From contig NZ_SJZI01000050.1 of assembly GCF_004337505.1 (NCBI RefSeq), forward strand, positions 1 to 64,000: a stretch of 64,000 nt of DNA. Reading direction: 5' to 3'. Source of the DNA: Flaviaestuariibacter flavus. Lineage in GTDB: Bacteria > Bacteroidota > Bacteroidia > Chitinophagales > Chitinophagaceae. Below the pieces are notes generated by a model. That model was not told the origin of the DNA and searched no databases. It saw nothing but the letters and a program-made list of their open reading frames with translations. Position numbers and translations under genes: made by a program. This document shows, in pieces, positions 37,757-45,810 of the stretch. The stretch's first letter is position 1; each line of letters opens with the position of its first letter.

Positions 37757-38006
37757 CCCCCTGCCCCTCCCCGGTGGGGGAGGGGTGCAACCTCACCCCC
37801 GGCCCCTCTCCGGGACGGAGAGGGGTGCCTCCGTTCGACATACATTATTATTTGAACCTTAACTCTGTTTGAAATTCAAAAACAAAAAGCGGATGCCGTC
37901 GGCATCCGCTTTTTGGTATCAGGATCAGACAGGGAACTGTTCGAAACTGTAAGAAATATTACCGGGAGTCACCCCTCTCCGTCCCGGAGAGGGGCCGGGG
38001 GTGAGG
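37757..38006. repeat. 37-bp perfect inverted repeat around a terminator, GC-rich palindrome copies 2 and 3
   Basis: The 37-bp block at 37791-37827 (CCTCACCCCCGGCCCCTCTC and on) occurs exactly inverted at 37970-38006. Each block contains its own CCCTCTCC/GGAGAGGGG palindrome. A related GCCCCTCCCC/GGGGAGGGG palindrome is at 37763-37787. The hairpin at 37884-37914 lies between. This fills most of the 331-bp gap 37703-38033. Confidence 0.85.
37884..37914. terminator. Bidirectional terminator, GCGGATGCC type
   Basis: AAAAAGCGGATGCC and its exact complement (14 bp) enclose a GTC loop, giving T5 tails on both strands. The core is shared with the hairpin at 12138-12174. Confidence 0.85.
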
Positions 38007-38033
38007 TTTTCACACGATGCGACCGAGGAGGGG

Positions 38034-38624
38034 TTATGGTTGCGGCCGTCCCTCATTCAGCTCATTATCACCACCCCCCAGGCTATAGTACTTGTTTTCC
38101 TCGTCGCCCTGGCCCAGCGATTCGGTGCGGGTTTCATCAACCTGGTCGGGTATGTCGAGATCTTCGCCGCTTTGCTCGGCGCCGAAGGAGGCCTCGTTGA
38201 GCGGTTCGCCGTCGAAGTCGGTATTGTCCATTGCTGCCTGCTGCAGGCGGTCTTCGTCGTGGGTGGGCAGGTAGGTTTCGCTGCGCGCCAGCACCTCTTT
38301 TTCTTCCGTGCTCACATCAGCCTCTGTGCCCATCACGATATCGGTTTCGTCTTCCTCGTCGTCGTCAAAAATGCCTTCGCCTTCTTCGTCGGCGGAGGAA
38401 ATAGTGGTGTCGCCCAGCATGCCCAGCGGCGGCGCGTTGACGAACTCCTGCCCGGGAATGTCCTTCACGTCGGGGAGTTCGATGGTGCCCTCGTCGGGCT
38501 TCAGGCGCTCGCGGTCGTGGCTGTTATCGCGGATATCGGAGCCCTCGCGCCGGTCGTCGGAAGCAGGCCGGCTGTCACGGCTGCGGTTGGCGTCATCATA
38601 CGGGTTGGCACTGTCGTTACGCAT
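38034..38624 (-). CDS. Acidic, probably disordered protein
   Basis: A 196-residue protein very rich in Asp, Glu, Asn and Arg. The N-terminal part (1-45) is Arg/Asp/Ser-rich, and the middle is strongly acidic (EEGEGIFDDDEEDETDI). There is no signal peptide, membrane helix or recognised domain. Composition suggests an intrinsically disordered cytosolic protein. It is divergent from the small Asp/Arg-rich gene at 38714 with a short shared promoter region, and they may be co-regulated. Confidence 0.7.
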   Translation of the reverse strand: MRNDSANPYDDANRSRDSRPASDDRREGSDIRDNSHDRERLKPDEGTIELPDVKDIPGQEFVNAPPLGMLGDTTISSADEEGEGIFDDDEEDETDIVMGTEADVSTEEKEVLARSETYLPTHDEDRLQQAAMDNTDFDGEPLNEASFGAEQSGEDLDIPDQVDETRTESLGQGDEENKYYSLGGGDNELNEGRPQP

Positions 38625-38713
38625 GTCCTTTCTTTTTGCAAAAAGGTGGAAAAAATGATGCCGTAACGGGCGGCTGGCATAATAGTGTTAGCGTTTCTGG
38701 GAAACGATCAGCC

Positions 38714-38956
38714 ATGAAGGATAAAGAGAAGGACGATATCGAGCGGGCACACCCGGCCGATGAAGGCCGTCGCGACGACCCCAATATCCGCGATGAGTCG
38801 GGTGCCCAGCCCGGCGTCAACACGATGAGCGGCAGCTCCTACGACCGCGACAACCAGCGCACCACCAAATCGGCGGGCGATGGCTACAAGACGCCGTTTG
38901 GAAAGGATGCCGACAAGGCGTTTGATGATCCGGGCACGGGCGCGACAGGGAAGTAA
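38714..38956 (+). CDS. Small hydrophilic, probably disordered protein
   Basis: An 80-residue protein rich in Asp, Lys, Arg, Gly and Asn (DKEKDDIERAHPADEGRRDD) with no hydrophobic stretch. No family recognised. The ATG at 38714 is chosen because the upstream extension is not of the same composition. It is followed by a strong hairpin at 38963-38995. Confidence 0.65.
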   Translation: MKDKEKDDIERAHPADEGRRDDPNIRDESGAQPGVNTMSGSSYDRDNQRTTKSAGDGYKTPFGKDADKAFDDPGTGATGK

Positions 38957-38962
38957 AAACAA

Positions 38963-38995
38963 CGAAGAAGGCATCGCAGAGCGATGCCTTCTTCG
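38963..38995 (+). terminator. Hairpin after the small gene
   Basis: CGAAGAAGGCATCGC and its exact complement (15 bp) enclose an AGA loop. The T-tract is weak. Its last base is the first base of MITE-like copy B. Confidence 0.7.
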
Positions 38996-39127
38996 TCATT
39001 GCGAGCGTAGCGAAGCAAACTCCCCGACCTGAGGACTGGTCGTAGCCGAAAGAGCTTCATGCGCAAATTCCTCGGCTGCGAATACGCTGCGTAACGCCGG
39101 AGTTTGCTTTGCTACGCTCGCAATGAC
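38995..39127. mobile_element. MITE-like palindromic element, copy B
   Basis: 29-bp terminal inverted repeats with one mismatch (38995-39023 starting GTCATTGCGAGCGTAGCG, and 39099-39127) bound 133 bp of non-coding DNA. Its interior matches the inverted interior of copy A at 15114-15249. A third, degenerate copy of the terminal repeat lies at about 39196-39215 and encodes the last residues and stop of the MFS gene. Confidence 0.78.
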
Positions 39128-39198
39128 AGCTTCGCTGTCGCTTCGCCCGAAACAAAAGCTGCGCCCGTTGCTACTCCCGAACCAAAAGCTGCGTGTCG

Positions 39199-40434
39199 CT
39201 ATGCACGCAATGATGCCTCCTCCGCTTTGCCCGGATGCAGCGCCCGGTACGCCATGAATGAGCTGATGGCCAACAGCAGCGCGCCCAGGAGAAAGGGCGC
39301 GCCGGCAAAATGAACCGGTGCGCCGGGGCGGGTGAAGTAAGCAAACAGGTTGGTCATGACCAGCGGGCCAACGATCGATGTGGCGCTCATAAGGCTCGTG
39401 AGCGAGCCCTGCAGGGCACCCTGCTCGTTGCCCGGCACACCGCCGGTGATGATGGCCTGCAGCGCGGGGCCGCAGATGCCGCCGAGGCAATAGGGCACCA
39501 TCACCGCAAACAGCATCCAGGACTGCGTTACAAAAGCAAAAAGCAGCATGCCCAGGGCATAGAGCCCGAGCCCGTAGTACACGCTCTTCTCATTGCCGAT
39601 CCGCGGGTTGATCACGCGGATAAGGCCGGCCTGCGTAATGCCGATCAGGAGTCCGAACATACCCAGCGAGAGGCCGATCATTTTCTCCGACCAGCCGAAT
39701 TTTTCCGTGGTGAAGAAGTTCCAGTTGCTTTGAATGGCGTGCGCGGCAATGTACACCAGCACGAGTGCGCCGACCAATCCGCCGATGGCGGGGTACCGGC
39801 GGATGAGCAGGAGGGGCGCCAGGGGGTTGGCGTTCTTCCACGAAAAGGCGCGGCGCCGCTCTTGGGGCAGCGATTCGGGCAGCACGAAAAATCCGTAAAG
39901 CGTATTCAGAAAACAAAGTCCGGCGGCCACCATAAAGGGCATCCGCGGGCCGAAAGATCCGAGCAGGCCCCCGATGACGGGACCGATGATAAAGCCCATC
40001 CCGAAGGCGGCGCCCACGAGCCCGAAATTCTTTGCGCGGTTTTCGGCCGTGCTCACGTCGGCGATATAGGCGGATGCGGTGGTGAAGGATGCCCCGGTGA
40101 AGCCGGCGATGAGGCGGCCTGCGAAGAGCCAGCCGATGGTGGGCGCGAAGGACAGGAAGAGGTAGTCGATTCCGAAACCGAACAGCGACAGCAGCAGCAC
40201 CGGGCGGCGGCCGTACTGGTCGCTCAGGTTGCCGATAATGGGCGCGCAGCCAAACTGCATTACGGCATAAGCCACGTTGAGCAGGCCGCCCCAGCGGGCT
40301 GCTTCGCTCACGCCTCCGCCGGTGAGGCTTTCTATGAGGCGCGGCATCACGGGAATGATGAGGCCAAGGCCGGTAACGTCGATGAGCAGGGTCAGGAAGA
40401 TGAAGCGGAGCGCTGCCTGTGGTTTCTGGTTCAT
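39199..40434 (-). CDS. MFS transporter, TetA/TCR-like
   Basis: A 411-residue, 12-helix major facilitator. The loop motif GNLSDQYGRRPVLL between helices 2 and 3 and the motif LIDVTGLGLIIPVMP in helix 1 are typical of the tetracycline-resistance/multidrug group of drug:proton antiporters. The substrate is not known and resistance cannot be inferred. The ATG at 40434 is preferred to the in-frame upstream extension, which lacks hydrophobic character. The last four residues (SLRA) and the TAG stop lie in a degenerate end of the MITE-like element. Confidence 0.9.
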   Translation of the reverse strand: MNQKPQAALRFIFLTLLIDVTGLGLIIPVMPRLIESLTGGGVSEAARWGGLLNVAYAVMQFGCAPIIGNLSDQYGRRPVLLLSLFGFGIDYLFLSFAPTIGWLFAGRLIAGFTGASFTTASAYIADVSTAENRAKNFGLVGAAFGMGFIIGPVIGGLLGSFGPRMPFMVAAGLCFLNTLYGFFVLPESLPQERRRAFSWKNANPLAPLLLIRRYPAIGGLVGALVLVYIAAHAIQSNWNFFTTEKFGWSEKMIGLSLGMFGLLIGITQAGLIRVINPRIGNEKSVYYGLGLYALGMLLFAFVTQSWMLFAVMVPYCLGGICGPALQAIITGGVPGNEQGALQGSLTSLMSATSIVGPLVMTNLFAYFTRPGAPVHFAGAPFLLGALLLAISSFMAYRALHPGKAEEASLRA

Positions 40435-40681
40435 TTGGAGGAATATGACGGGGGCAAAGGTGCCGATTTTTCCCCTGCCGCCTCCCGCCCCGTTTTCAAC
40501 AGATGGGGCTTTTTCGCAACACATCCCCCGGGCTTTCCGGCGCTGTGCTGCCTCATCTGTAAGGGAGTTTCTGCAGCCCGACCGGACTTTCATCTCATTT
40601 CAACGGGGGGCGTCTTCCGGGCCGGTGCGATGGGTGCCCGGCACCCTATTTGTGTTAAAATCAGTCTAAAGCATCGAGTTT

Positions 40682-40954
40682 ATGACCGTCCCCCAGTTCA
40701 AGCTGCTCACCTCCCGCCAGAAAAAGATCGCCGTGCTACGTACCGGTTCCTTCCTTTGCGAGCGCAGGATGGGACTGCTCCGCAAGATGCTTTATCAGGT
40801 GGATGGGTTTTATGTCGAAATCTATTTCCTGCGTTTTGGCCGCGAGGCACTTTGGTATCGCTGCTTCGACAGCACCAATGCCCTGCAGCCCTACCTGAAG
40901 CAGATCGATATTTCCGGACTGCTCGGATCCTTGTCTATTCACAATAATGCCTGA
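40682..40954 (+). CDS. Small conserved-looking protein of unknown function
   Basis: A 90-residue protein with an amphipathic, aromatic-rich middle (VDGFYVEIYFLRFGREALWY) that suggests a compact alpha/beta fold. No signal peptide or membrane helix. No family recognised. The stop codon overlaps the ATG of the next small gene by one base (TGATG), so both are likely translated together. The 247-bp gap upstream (40435-40681) shows no gene, hairpin or clear repeat. Confidence 0.7.
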   Translation: MTVPQFKLLTSRQKKIAVLRTGSFLCERRMGLLRKMLYQVDGFYVEIYFLRFGREALWYRCFDSTNALQPYLKQIDISGLLGSLSIHNNA

Positions 40955-41130
40955 TGGAGAAGCCGAAAGCACCGGTGGTGATTCCTCCGCAACAGGAGGC
41001 GCGCCCCGATACGATTACCGCGCCCGACCCGCAGCCGGCATCCGATGGCTCGGATCCCTATGTACCTCCCGTTGAAAAGCAGGAAAACCGCGGCGCCGGC
41101 AGCGAAATATCCGACGGAGAAGATGCCTGA
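40954..41130 (+). CDS. Very small Pro/Glu-rich protein
   Basis: A 58-codon frame beginning MEKPKAPVVIPPQQEARPD and ending SEISDGEDA. It starts within the stop of the preceding gene (TGATG) and ends exactly at the base before the stop codon of the convergent acylphosphatase gene. It is rich in Pro, Glu and Asp and presumably disordered. The tight coupling and composition like other small proteins nearby support it being real, but there is no homology evidence. Confidence 0.55.
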   Translation: MEKPKAPVVIPPQQEARPDTITAPDPQPASDGSDPYVPPVEKQENRGAGSEISDGEDA

Positions 41131-41415
41131 TTACCTGCGGATGCGGAAGCCCCCGGCCGGCACCGCACCCTGAAAGTCGCTCACCTGAACCTCCTGCACC
41201 TGCGCTTTTTCCGGCCCCCTGCGGCACCACGCAATAAACGCTGCTACCTGGTCTTCGGTGCCGCTGACCAGGGCTTCCACCGAGCCGTCGGGACAGTTGC
41301 GCACCCAGCCGCTAAGGCCCAGCGCTTCGGCCTGCTCCTGTGCGGAGGCGCGGTAGAAAACACCCTGCACTTTCCCGGTTACCCGTATCAGTACGGTCCT
41401 CGTTTTAGAATCCAT
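41131..41415 (-). CDS. acyP: Acylphosphatase
   Basis: A 94-residue enzyme that hydrolyses acyl phosphates. The phosphate-binding loop GKVQGVFYR carries the catalytic Arg22, and GWVRN carries the catalytic Asn40. The fold stretch PDGSVEALVSG follows. Length is normal. The start at 41415 overlaps the end of the upstream YdeI-like gene by 11 bp, so the two form a transcription unit. Confidence 0.93.
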   Translation of the reverse strand: MDSKTRTVLIRVTGKVQGVFYRASAQEQAEALGLSGWVRNCPDGSVEALVSGTEDQVAAFIAWCRRGPEKAQVQEVQVSDFQGAVPAGGFRIRR

Positions 41416-41926
41416 CTTTTTCCTTTTTAGCTTTCGCGGCCCGTTGCATTTCGGAAAATCCCCATCCGCGCGCGAGGCTGTCAACCATCATCGCCAGCCG
41501 CTTTGCCCGCGTGGGCGCCGTTTTCGCTTCCGCCACCCAATTGACCCAGTAGCGGCGGTGCGAGGGCGGGAGGCCGTTATAATAGGCCTCCGCGGCCGGT
41601 TCGTCGGCGAGGCACTCGGTGATGTCGGCCGGCGTCTGGAAGACCTCGTTGTCGACCGAAAGTTGTACCGAAACGGTGGCTCCTTTTTCCTTACGCAGGC
41701 TTTTGCGCATGGCGGCGTTGACGGCGAGGATAAAATCGCCGCCCCCCATGGGCACAAGCGATACGCCTTTAATGTCGAGCTTGTCGATCCGTCCTTTTAC
41801 CCGGTAGGCCGTACGGCAGCCCGGTTTGAGGGTTTCGGCCAGTGCGCCCGGGATGTCGAAATAGGTCCAGCCGGTTTTTTCTCCCTGGCTGTCGAAGCGC
41901 TTCAGTTCGGCGGTGAATCGGATCAT
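41405..41926 (-). CDS. DUF1905 and YdeI/OmpD-associated domain protein
   Basis: A 173-residue cytosolic protein. Residues 1-90 form a DUF1905 domain (FTAELKRF, FDIPGALAE, VKGRIDKLDIKGVSLVPMGG, the last a typical stretch). Residues 105-165 form an OmdA/YdeI-like helical domain (ALADEPAAEAYYNGLPPSHR-like, RRYWVNWVAEAKTAPTRAKR). Function unknown; YdeI homologues are linked to antimicrobial-peptide tolerance. Runs into acyP with an 11-bp overlap. Confidence 0.85.
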   Translation of the reverse strand: MIRFTAELKRFDSQGEKTGWTYFDIPGALAETLKPGCRTAYRVKGRIDKLDIKGVSLVPMGGGDFILAVNAAMRKSLRKEKGATVSVQLSVDNEVFQTPADITECLADEPAAEAYYNGLPPSHRRYWVNWVAEAKTAPTRAKRLAMMVDSLARGWGFSEMQRAAKAKKEKDGF

Positions 41927-42010
41927 AGCGGTAATGATGCGATAAACTTACCGCGTTTTGCCCAATGAAGATGGCACAGGATTGGGGCTGCTAACTACAA
42001 ACCAACGATC

Positions 42011-42283
42011 ATGAGCAGAAAGGATGAAAAGCGCCCGTCGAAGCCCGATGCGCAGCAGAACCAGGGGCAGCGTTCTAATGACTTCCGGCAGGCCGGAAAT
42101 AACGAGGAAACTCCGATCTATCTTACGGAGAACAGCACCCTGCAAACGCCGGAAGAGCACCAGCGCGACCAGCAGACCGACCCGCGCGAAGACAACCGCA
42201 CCGAGGTGAACCGCGACGACCTGCACGAAATCCGCCTCGGGCGCCTCACGGGCCGCGACGACAGCGACAGTGACAAAGCTTAA
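42011..42283 (+). CDS. Small hydrophilic, probably disordered protein
   Basis: A 90-residue protein rich in Asp, Arg, Gln, Asn and Glu (RKDEKRPSKPDAQQNQGQRS near the start), with no hydrophobic core. It is followed after 10 bp by another small protein of the same type, so they form a pair. No family recognised. Confidence 0.7.
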   Translation: MSRKDEKRPSKPDAQQNQGQRSNDFRQAGNNEETPIYLTENSTLQTPEEHQRDQQTDPREDNRTEVNRDDLHEIRLGRLTGRDDSDSDKA

Positions 42284-42293
42284 AACGAACAAC

Positions 42294-42497
42294 ATGGAAA
42301 AGAACGAACGGAACAACCAGGAGCCCAATAAGCTCCGGAGCCCGGGGCATGGCCCGCAGGGCATCGATAAGGCGCCCGGCGAAGAGCCGGCGCAGGACAA
42401 TGTGAATTTCGTAGCCGAAACCCAGAAGGGTAAGCAGCAGGTGGATGCCGACGTTGACCGCGAGCAGGACCGGGCGATCGACCAGCAGGACCTTTAA
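42294..42497 (+). CDS. Small hydrophilic, probably disordered protein
   Basis: A 67-residue protein rich in Asn, Gln, Glu, Asp and Pro, ending VDREQDRAIDQQDL. It lies 10 bp after the similar gene at 42011 with a purine-rich region before the ATG. No family recognised. A 25-bp inverted repeat follows directly. Confidence 0.68.
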   Translation: MEKNERNNQEPNKLRSPGHGPQGIDKAPGEEPAQDNVNFVAETQKGKQQVDADVDREQDRAIDQQDL

Positions 42498-42505
42498 AGG
42501 GTTCT

Positions 42506-42594
42506 AAGGTTTTGAGGTTCTGGGGTTCTAAAGTTGGGTTGAAAGGTTATTAAACCAACCTCAGAACCCTAAAACCCCAGAACCTCAAAACCTT
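42506..42594. repeat. 25-bp inverted repeat of GGTTCTAA-type octamers
   Basis: The arms 42506-42530 (AAGGTTTTGAGGTTCTGGGG and on) and 42570-42594 are complementary with one mismatch, and inner GTTGGGTT/AACCAAC adds pairing. The left arm is made of 8-bp steps (GGTTCTAA, GGTTTTGA, GGTTCTGG, GGTTCTAA). It probably ends the transcript of the two small genes. Confidence 0.8.
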
Positions 42595-42619
42595 GTTGTC
42601 TTCCCGTTATCTTTACCTC

Positions 42620-42877
42620 ATGTCATGTAATTTCTCCCTCCCCATCACCTCTGATCCCCAGACAGCCCTCGACAAGGCCCGGAAGGCCGTACAAAGCCAG
42701 GGCGGAACCTTTAATGGCGATACCAGCAGCGGTTCGTTCAGCGTGAACGTTTTCGGCAATACCATTGCCGGCGCCTATAACGTGGACGGCTCCAATCTCG
42801 TGATCAATATCACCGAAAAGCCCTTCCTGCTGCCTTGCCCCGCCATCGAAAGTTACCTTAAGGGGGCGATCAGCTGA
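42620..42877 (+). CDS. Small protein of unknown function
   Basis: An 85-residue protein with a clear alpha/beta pattern: LPITSDPQTALDKARKAVQS helix, then strands GGTFNGDTSSGSFSVNVFGN, TIAGAYNVDGSNLVINITEK, then PAIESYLKGAIS helix. This resembles half of an SRPBCC-like or DUF-type fold seen in short Bacteroidota proteins, but I cannot name it. The ATG at 42620 is preferred; TATCTTTA lies just upstream. Confidence 0.7.
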   Translation: MSCNFSLPITSDPQTALDKARKAVQSQGGTFNGDTSSGSFSVNVFGNTIAGAYNVDGSNLVINITEKPFLLPCPAIESYLKGAIS

Positions 42878-43186
42878 GCTTTTACATTATTTTAACGGGT
42901 TTTCGGCCCTGTTGGCCGAGCACCTGCCTGTGTTAGCCTAATGCCGACGCCTTTTGGCCGCCGGAGACCGTACTTTTACTATGTCTTCTGCAGGACATTC
43001 TTCTTCTGACCGTGGGGTCGCAACCAAACTAACCTCCTCTCTCTAGAACATTTACAGGTCCACAGGATGAACAATGCATTGGAAGCCGCGCCCCGCGCGG
43101 CTTCTTCTTTTTATAACCACCGCGGCTGGCCGAACAGATTGTTAAAAGCCGGCCACCGCTGACCGGCTGCGCTATTTTTACTGCCT
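42878..43186. other. Intergenic region with terminator, possible small RNA
   Basis: 309 bp without a normal gene. It contains one complete terminator at 43082-43113 that has no gene just upstream. A 21-codon frame (42980-43045, MSSAGHSSSDRGVATKLTSS..) precedes it. The region may express a small RNA or leader peptide ended by that terminator. Confidence 0.4.
43082..43113 (+). terminator. Orphan terminator upstream of the TonB-type receptor
   Basis: GAAGCCGCGC and its complement GCGCGGCTTC enclose a CCC loop and are followed by TTCTTTTTAT. The nearest upstream stop codon is about 200 bp away. Confidence 0.82.
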
Positions 43187-45541
43187 ATGCATCTCCGTTA
43201 CCGTTTCCTGCTGCTTCAACTGCTCCTGGCCGCCTTCGCCGCCAACGCGCAGGTGGCACTTACCGTCACCGTTACCGATCCTAAAAAAGCCCCGGTTCCT
43301 TATGCTACCGTGCGTGTCATCGCCCTGGCCGACAGCACACAGGTGCAGCAGGGTGTTACCGACAGTAGCGGTACTGCACGCCTGCAGCTGGCGGCCACCG
43401 GTGCCTACCGCGTGCTTGCATCTTCCGCCTCTTACATCGCTGCCGAAAAAGGCCTGCGCATTGCCGCCAGTCCCGCCCGGTTCACGATCGTGCTGGAGCC
43501 ATCGGGCACGCTCGGCGCCGTGGTGGTGACCGCCACCCGCCCGGTGATGCGCCAGGAAGACGACAAGACAATCGTGGAGCCGGAGAACCTGGCGGCTTCC
43601 TCCACCAATGCCTACGAGATCATTGAAAAGACACCGGGCATCTTCATGGACCAGGACGGCAACATTTACCTCAACAGCACTACCCCGGCCACGGTGTACA
43701 TCAATGGGCGGGAGCAGAAAATGAGTACGGCCGATATCGCCACGCTGCTCAAGAACCTGCCCCCCAACTCCATTGCCCGGCTGGAAATTCTGCGGACACC
43801 GTCGGCGCGCTACGATGCGTCGGGTGGCGGCGGCATCGTTAACGTCGTGCTGCGCAAAGGCGTGAAGCCGGGCCTGACGGGCTCCGTCAACGCGGTGATG
43901 AGCCAGGGGCGCTACGGCACGCAGTCGGTCGGGCTCAGCCTCAACAACAACAACGGCCGCACCACTTCCTACCTGAACCTCAACTACGGGCACCGCGATG
44001 GCTTTGAGGAGTTGCGCTCGCAGCGTTTTTTTGTGGCTGACTCGGTGTTGCGGCAGGAGTCATTTGCCCGCTATCCCGCCAACAACGCCTACATGGGTTT
44101 CGGAGTGTCTTTCCCGGCCGGGCGCAGGTGGGAGCTGAGTTACGACAGCCGGATCACGCTTAACCGGAACAGCAACAACAGCAGCAATCAGTCCACCATA
44201 GCCGCTGCGGCTACAGGCGCCAGATCATCGGAGAACACTGCACTGGTAAGCAACAGCACGGGCTACCTGAATATCAACCAGGGTGTTTCGGCAAAATACA
44301 AGATCGATAGTGCGGGTTCGGAATGGTCCACCGACGTTTCGGTAAACTGGGCGCCGAATAAAAACAACCAGAACCTGCAGACCGTTTTCCAGTTGCCCGT
44401 TACCGGTAGTTTTCTTCAGGAAGGACTGATTGAAAACAACCTGCGCTTTTTCGCTGCCCAAAGCAACCTGGTGAAGAAGCTGGCGCGCAAGCTCACGCTC
44501 GAAGGTGGGCTTAAAGCCACGACGGTTGCCTTTCGCAACAGCACCATTTACCGCTCGGAGCGGGTCTACCGCTACAACGAGAACATCAACGCGGCTTACG
44601 CGCAGGCATCGAAAGGCTTCGGAAGCGGCTTTGTGCTGAAGACGGGACTGCGGGTGGAGAACACCAATATGTCGGGCCGCCAGCTGCTGCCGAACGACAC
44701 CTCGTTTGCGCTGCACCGCACCGACCTGTTTCCCTACGTTTACCTGAGCCGCGACATCATGAAGATCATGGGCTACCAGCTGCGGGCCTACCTCGTATAC
44801 CGGCGCACCATCAGCCGCCCGGCCTATGAGTACCTCAACCCCGCGCCGCGCGTGGTGGATCCCTACCTGGAAGAGTCGGGCAACCCGGCCCTGCGCCCGC
44901 AGTTTACGCAGAACTACGAGGCCAACGTTTCGGTAGACGAACGGCCCATTCTTGCCGTAGGTGTCAACCAGACCCGCGACATCTTCACGCAGGTGGTGTA
45001 CCAGTCGGACAGCAGCCGCAAGCAGGTGGCCTTCCGCACCTATGATAATCTCGGCAACAACAAGGAGTTGTATTTCCGCGCGCTGGGCGCCATACCCGGC
45101 AAGAAAGTGTTCGTGGTGGCGGGCGTGCAGTACAACGAGAATTATTACCAGGGGCTCTATGAAGGCAAGCCGCTTTCCTTCCGCCGTGGCACCTGGATGC
45201 TGTTTACCTATCAAACGTATAAGGTGACCCCGTTAACGCAGATCACCATCAACGGTTTTATGCGGATGCGCGGGCAGGCGCAGTTTTACGAGCTGAGCAC
45301 TTTTGGCGCACTCAACATGAGCGTTACCCAGCAACTCTTCAAAAAGAAGCTGGCGCTCACGGTCAGCGGCAACGACCTCTTTTACACCAACCGCAACGAA
45401 TTTGAGCTGAAGCAGGGCTCGGTAGCCGCCAGCGGCGAGCGCCGCTCCGACACGCGCCGTTTCGTGCTGAGCCTGCGTTACCAGTTTGGTTTCCGAAAGA
45501 AGGAGGACAGCAACCCGCTTAATGTGGAGGCACCGCAATAA
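43187..45541 (+). CDS. TonB-dependent-receptor-like outer-membrane protein
   Basis: A 784-residue protein with a signal peptide (1-21). A carboxypeptidase-regulatory-like beta-sandwich (about 22-107: VTVTDPKKAPVPYATVRV, DSSGTARLQLAATGAYRV) comes first. Next is a plug domain (VVVTATRPVMR, DAYEIIEKTPGI-like and ATVYINGREQ near 110-230, YDASGGGGIVNVVLRKG). A long C-terminal barrel ends at ALSLRYQFGF-type strands. It belongs to the outer-membrane beta-barrel family related to TonB receptors. No SusD partner is next to it, so it is not a SusCD pair. The ligand is unknown. A two-component system follows. Confidence 0.9.
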   Translation: MHLRYRFLLLQLLLAAFAANAQVALTVTVTDPKKAPVPYATVRVIALADSTQVQQGVTDSSGTARLQLAATGAYRVLASSASYIAAEKGLRIAASPARFTIVLEPSGTLGAVVVTATRPVMRQEDDKTIVEPENLAASSTNAYEIIEKTPGIFMDQDGNIYLNSTTPATVYINGREQKMSTADIATLLKNLPPNSIARLEILRTPSARYDASGGGGIVNVVLRKGVKPGLTGSVNAVMSQGRYGTQSVGLSLNNNNGRTTSYLNLNYGHRDGFEELRSQRFFVADSVLRQESFARYPANNAYMGFGVSFPAGRRWELSYDSRITLNRNSNNSSNQSTIAAAATGARSSENTALVSNSTGYLNINQGVSAKYKIDSAGSEWSTDVSVNWAPNKNNQNLQTVFQLPVTGSFLQEGLIENNLRFFAAQSNLVKKLARKLTLEGGLKATTVAFRNSTIYRSERVYRYNENINAAYAQASKGFGSGFVLKTGLRVENTNMSGRQLLPNDTSFALHRTDLFPYVYLSRDIMKIMGYQLRAYLVYRRTISRPAYEYLNPAPRVVDPYLEESGNPALRPQFTQNYEANVSVDERPILAVGVNQTRDIFTQVVYQSDSSRKQVAFRTYDNLGNNKELYFRALGAIPGKKVFVVAGVQYNENYYQGLYEGKPLSFRRGTWMLFTYQTYKVTPLTQITINGFMRMRGQAQFYELSTFGALNMSVTQQLFKKKLALTVSGNDLFYTNRNEFELKQGSVAASGERRSDTRRFVLSLRYQFGFRKKEDSNPLNVEAPQ

Positions 45542-45590
45542 TCTAAGATGTCCGATCTAAGATCTCAGATCTGACATCATAGATCTGCGA
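45542..45590. repeat. Heptad repeat forming an imperfect palindrome
   Basis: Directly after the TonB gene, GATGTCC, GATCTAA, GATCTCA, GATCTGA, CATCATA units form a 32-bp palindrome (45548-45579) in which only the variable base of each heptad mismatches. Confidence 0.75.
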
Positions 45591-45672
45591 TCATCTTCAG
45601 GGGATTTACTTATGCTGAGCCTCTTTAATTGGATTCTAATTAAGACACACCGCTCCCGTTAATAGTTTTGAC

Positions 45673-45704
45673 CTGCTATCCGATACAGTAGGATAGCAGT
45701 TTTT
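45673..45704 (+). terminator. Terminator after the TonB-type receptor gene
   Basis: CTGCTATCC and GGATAGCAG enclose a 9-base loop and are followed by TTTTT. A second short hairpin AGCCCCT/AGGGGCT lies at 45730-45747. Confidence 0.8.
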
Positions 45705-45810
45705 CTGGTCAGTTAGTTTTGGTTTATAGAGCCCCTTTCAAGGGGCTTTACCTTTTGAAAGAGGGCCCGGACTGCGTGAATTGGGAATAACGTAATTTGC
45801 TGCTTGAACT

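Noticed and set aside
39199..40434. Tetracycline-resistance determinant
   Set aside because: The MFS protein has general drug:proton antiporter motifs, but substrate cannot be inferred and no mobile context exists apart from the MITE-like end.
43187..45541. SusC/SusD polysaccharide-utilisation locus
   Set aside because: No SusD-like lipoprotein or glycoside hydrolase gene is adjacent; the next genes are a two-component system.
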